Source: Bacteroidia bacterium (GTDB lineage: Bacteria; Bacteroidota; Bacteroidia; Cytophagales; Cyclobacteriaceae). From it: a stretch of 44,699 nucleotides of DNA. A program made the translations under genes and the position numbers. A model generated the notes under the pieces. It was not told where the DNA came from. It did not search any database and was given only the letters and a program-made list of their open reading frames with translations. Within the stretch, counting starts at the first letter, position 1, and every line of letters starts with the position of its first letter. Location of the stretch: assembly GCA_030426345.1 (NCBI GenBank), contig JAUHYU010000036.1, positions 1 to 44,699 on the forward strand, written 5' to 3'. Below are positions 43,583-44,699 of this stretch, in pieces.

Positions 43583-44699
43583 GATTGAAGAATTTTGTTT
43601 TTCTTATGGTCATGGGAATTTCATGCATTTGTGAGGCACAGGTGAAGCCGGGTCTCGTAGATGCAAAGCTTGTTCGGATGGTGGAGAGCCAAGTTTTGGT
43701 TGGTACTTCTGTCCTGAACAACGACGGGTATTTTGTGTGGGGCGGAAGCGTGATTGAGGGAGAAGATGGGAGGTTCCACATGTTTTATTCCAGATGGCCA
43801 TCCGGGCCGGAACATGCGAAGTTTGCAGATGGCTGGTTGTTGGATTCTGAAATTGCCTATGCTGTTTCCGATTTTCCCGACAGGGATTTTAAGTTTGTAC
43901 AAGTAATATTACAAGGCAGGATTCACGAGGGGAGACCCAATGCCTGGGATGCACAAAGTGTCCACAATCCCCACATTAAAAAGTTTCATGGAAAATACTA
44001 CCTTTATCATACCGGTTCCAGAGATCCCGGAGAGCAACCGGACAAGACTCCAGGAGCGAGCTTAAACAAAAGGAGCAGGATTCAGCAAAACCAGAAAATA
44101 GGGGTTGTAGAATTTGAAAGCATTGATGATTTACTCGCGGGAAGTTTTACCCGACCGGATAAACCGCTTTTGATCCCACGCACAAGGGTGAAAAAAGAAA
44201 ATGTGCTCAATCCATCTCCTGCTGGCGTTGATCCTTTGCCTGATAACCTGATCGTGGTCAATCCATCTGTGGTTTACAGGCCTTCGGACAAAAAATACCT
44301 ACTCTACTTCAAGGGAAATTTATATGATCCTTATTGGAAAGGAGCTCATGGAGTGGCGCTATCCGACGCTCCCGATGGGCCTTTTGTACCTCTTGATAAA
44401 TTTATATTTGATTTGAAAGGCGCTGATGGGAAATTGGCTTCCGCCGAAGATCCGTATGTTTGGTATAATGATACAGAAAAGAAGTTCTATGCTGTTTTTA
44501 AAGATTTTACCGGGAAAATAACAGGCAGTGTGCCCGGCCTTGCCATAATGTATTCTGATGATGGAGAAGATTGGCTTACTATGGAAAATCCAATGTTTAT
44601 GCCATTGCAGCTTGCGCTGAAAGACGGGATGCATTTAAACGTTGATCGCCTGGAACGCCCACAATTATTGATAAGTGCCCATGGAATTCCGATGGTTTT
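43579..44699 (+). CDS. GH43/GH117-like beta-propeller glycosidase (partial)
   Basis: Starts with ATG overlapping the sulfatase stop (ATGA), so it is translationally coupled, and runs off the window after 373 complete codons. Signal peptide ends near CEAQ. Residues about 40-340 read as a five-bladed propeller typical of GH43-like and GH117-like enzymes, with VWGGSVIEGEDGRFHMFYSR, HNPHIKKFHGKYYLYHTG, NPSVVYRPSDKKYLLYFKG and AEDPYVWYNDTEKKFYAVFKD. It likely cleaves an oligosaccharide exposed by the neighbouring sulfatase. The specific family is undecided. Confidence 0.8.
   Translation, partial: MRLKNFVFLMVMGISCICEAQVKPGLVDAKLVRMVESQVLVGTSVLNNDGYFVWGGSVIEGEDGRFHMFYSRWPSGPEHAKFADGWLLDSEIAYAVSDFPDRDFKFVQVILQGRIHEGRPNAWDAQSVHNPHIKKFHGKYYLYHTGSRDPGEQPDKTPGASLNKRSRIQQNQKIGVVEFESIDDLLAGSFTRPDKPLLIPRTRVKKENVLNPSPAGVDPLPDNLIVVNPSVVYRPSDKKYLLYFKGNLYDPYWKGAHGVALSDAPDGPFVPLDKFIFDLKGADGKLASAEDPYVWYNDTEKKFYAVFKDFTGKITGSVPGLAIMYSDDGEDWLTMENPMFMPLQLALKDGMHLNVDRLERPQLLISAHGIPMV

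Noticed and set aside
1-44699. CRISPR array, tRNA, rRNA, prophage or insertion sequence
   Set aside because: No regularly spaced repeats, no tRNA cloverleaf, no phage or transposase genes were seen.

Overview
The window looks like a chromosomal segment of an AT-rich (about 41% GC by rough hand estimate) Bacteroidota, most likely a free-living or marine Cytophagales-type bacterium. Supporting evidence: many secreted or lipoprotein-type carbohydrate enzymes, a type III glutamine synthetase, a fused SpmA/SpmB protein, a BBP2-type porin beside Amt, a C-terminal type IX secretion (T9SS) sorting domain, little Shine-Dalgarno signal, and several DUF1080, DUF1800 and DUF1501 proteins. No tRNA, rRNA, CRISPR array or insertion-sequence transposase was seen. 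The species cannot be named from the sequence alone.

Layout. 1-2509: two group II introns in tandem on the minus strand. An RT-encoding, endonuclease-less intron (from 1845 leftward, running out of the window) abuts the last base of an ORF-less intron (2509-1846). EBS1/IBS1 pairings can be read for both. 2694-8217: secreted hydrolases: a metallophosphoesterase, a GH18 chitinase, two DUF1080 proteins and two secreted DinB-like proteins. 8226-14926: a YheT-type hydrolase, then nitrogen assimilation genes on the minus strand (amt, BBP2 porin, a DUF4468 protein, glutamine synthetase III). 14927-15893: a very AT-rich stretch of almost 1 kb without a gene. 15894-25840: housekeeping and membrane genes (SpmAB fusion, Tex, a membrane-anchored thioredoxin-like protein, glycerate kinase, a GH113-like glycosidase, a CLC channel with CBS domains). 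25837-28025: a peptidoglycan-recycling pair, a MurU-like nucleotidyltransferase and an AmgK-like kinase fused to a RapZ C-terminal sensor domain. 28205-33540: a membrane class III cyclase, YceI, a SUMF1-fold lipoprotein, a Gfo/Idh/MocA oxidoreductase and a sugar isomerase-like TIM barrel. 33586-44699: a 43-residue membrane protein, a DUF1800/DUF1501 pair, a third DUF1080, a lipoprotein with an aerolysin-like pore-forming region, a TlpA-like lipoprotein, a sulfatase, and a translationally coupled GH43/GH117-like propeller enzyme cut by the window end.

How they fit together. Much of the window fits polysaccharide use: chitinase, mannanase-like GH113, sulfatase plus propeller glycosidase, and the oxidoreductase, isomerase and DUF1080 set expected of 3-keto-glycoside breakdown. 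Amt, a porin and GSIII form an ammonium uptake and assimilation block.

Most striking. A 10-mer, AAAATCCATG (consensus AAAATCCATGRA), occurs 14 times exactly on both strands, in genes and between them, when roughly 0.15 copies are expected by chance. It sometimes sits as an inverted pair in terminator-like stems. This resembles the behaviour of a DNA uptake sequence or other highly iterated chromosomal motif, and I know of none described with this sequence. Other leads are the intron-on-intron insertion, the putative aerolysin-like lipoprotein and its 43-bp upstream element shared with the next gene, the kinase-RapZ fusion, and the repeated DUF1080-DinB gene pair.
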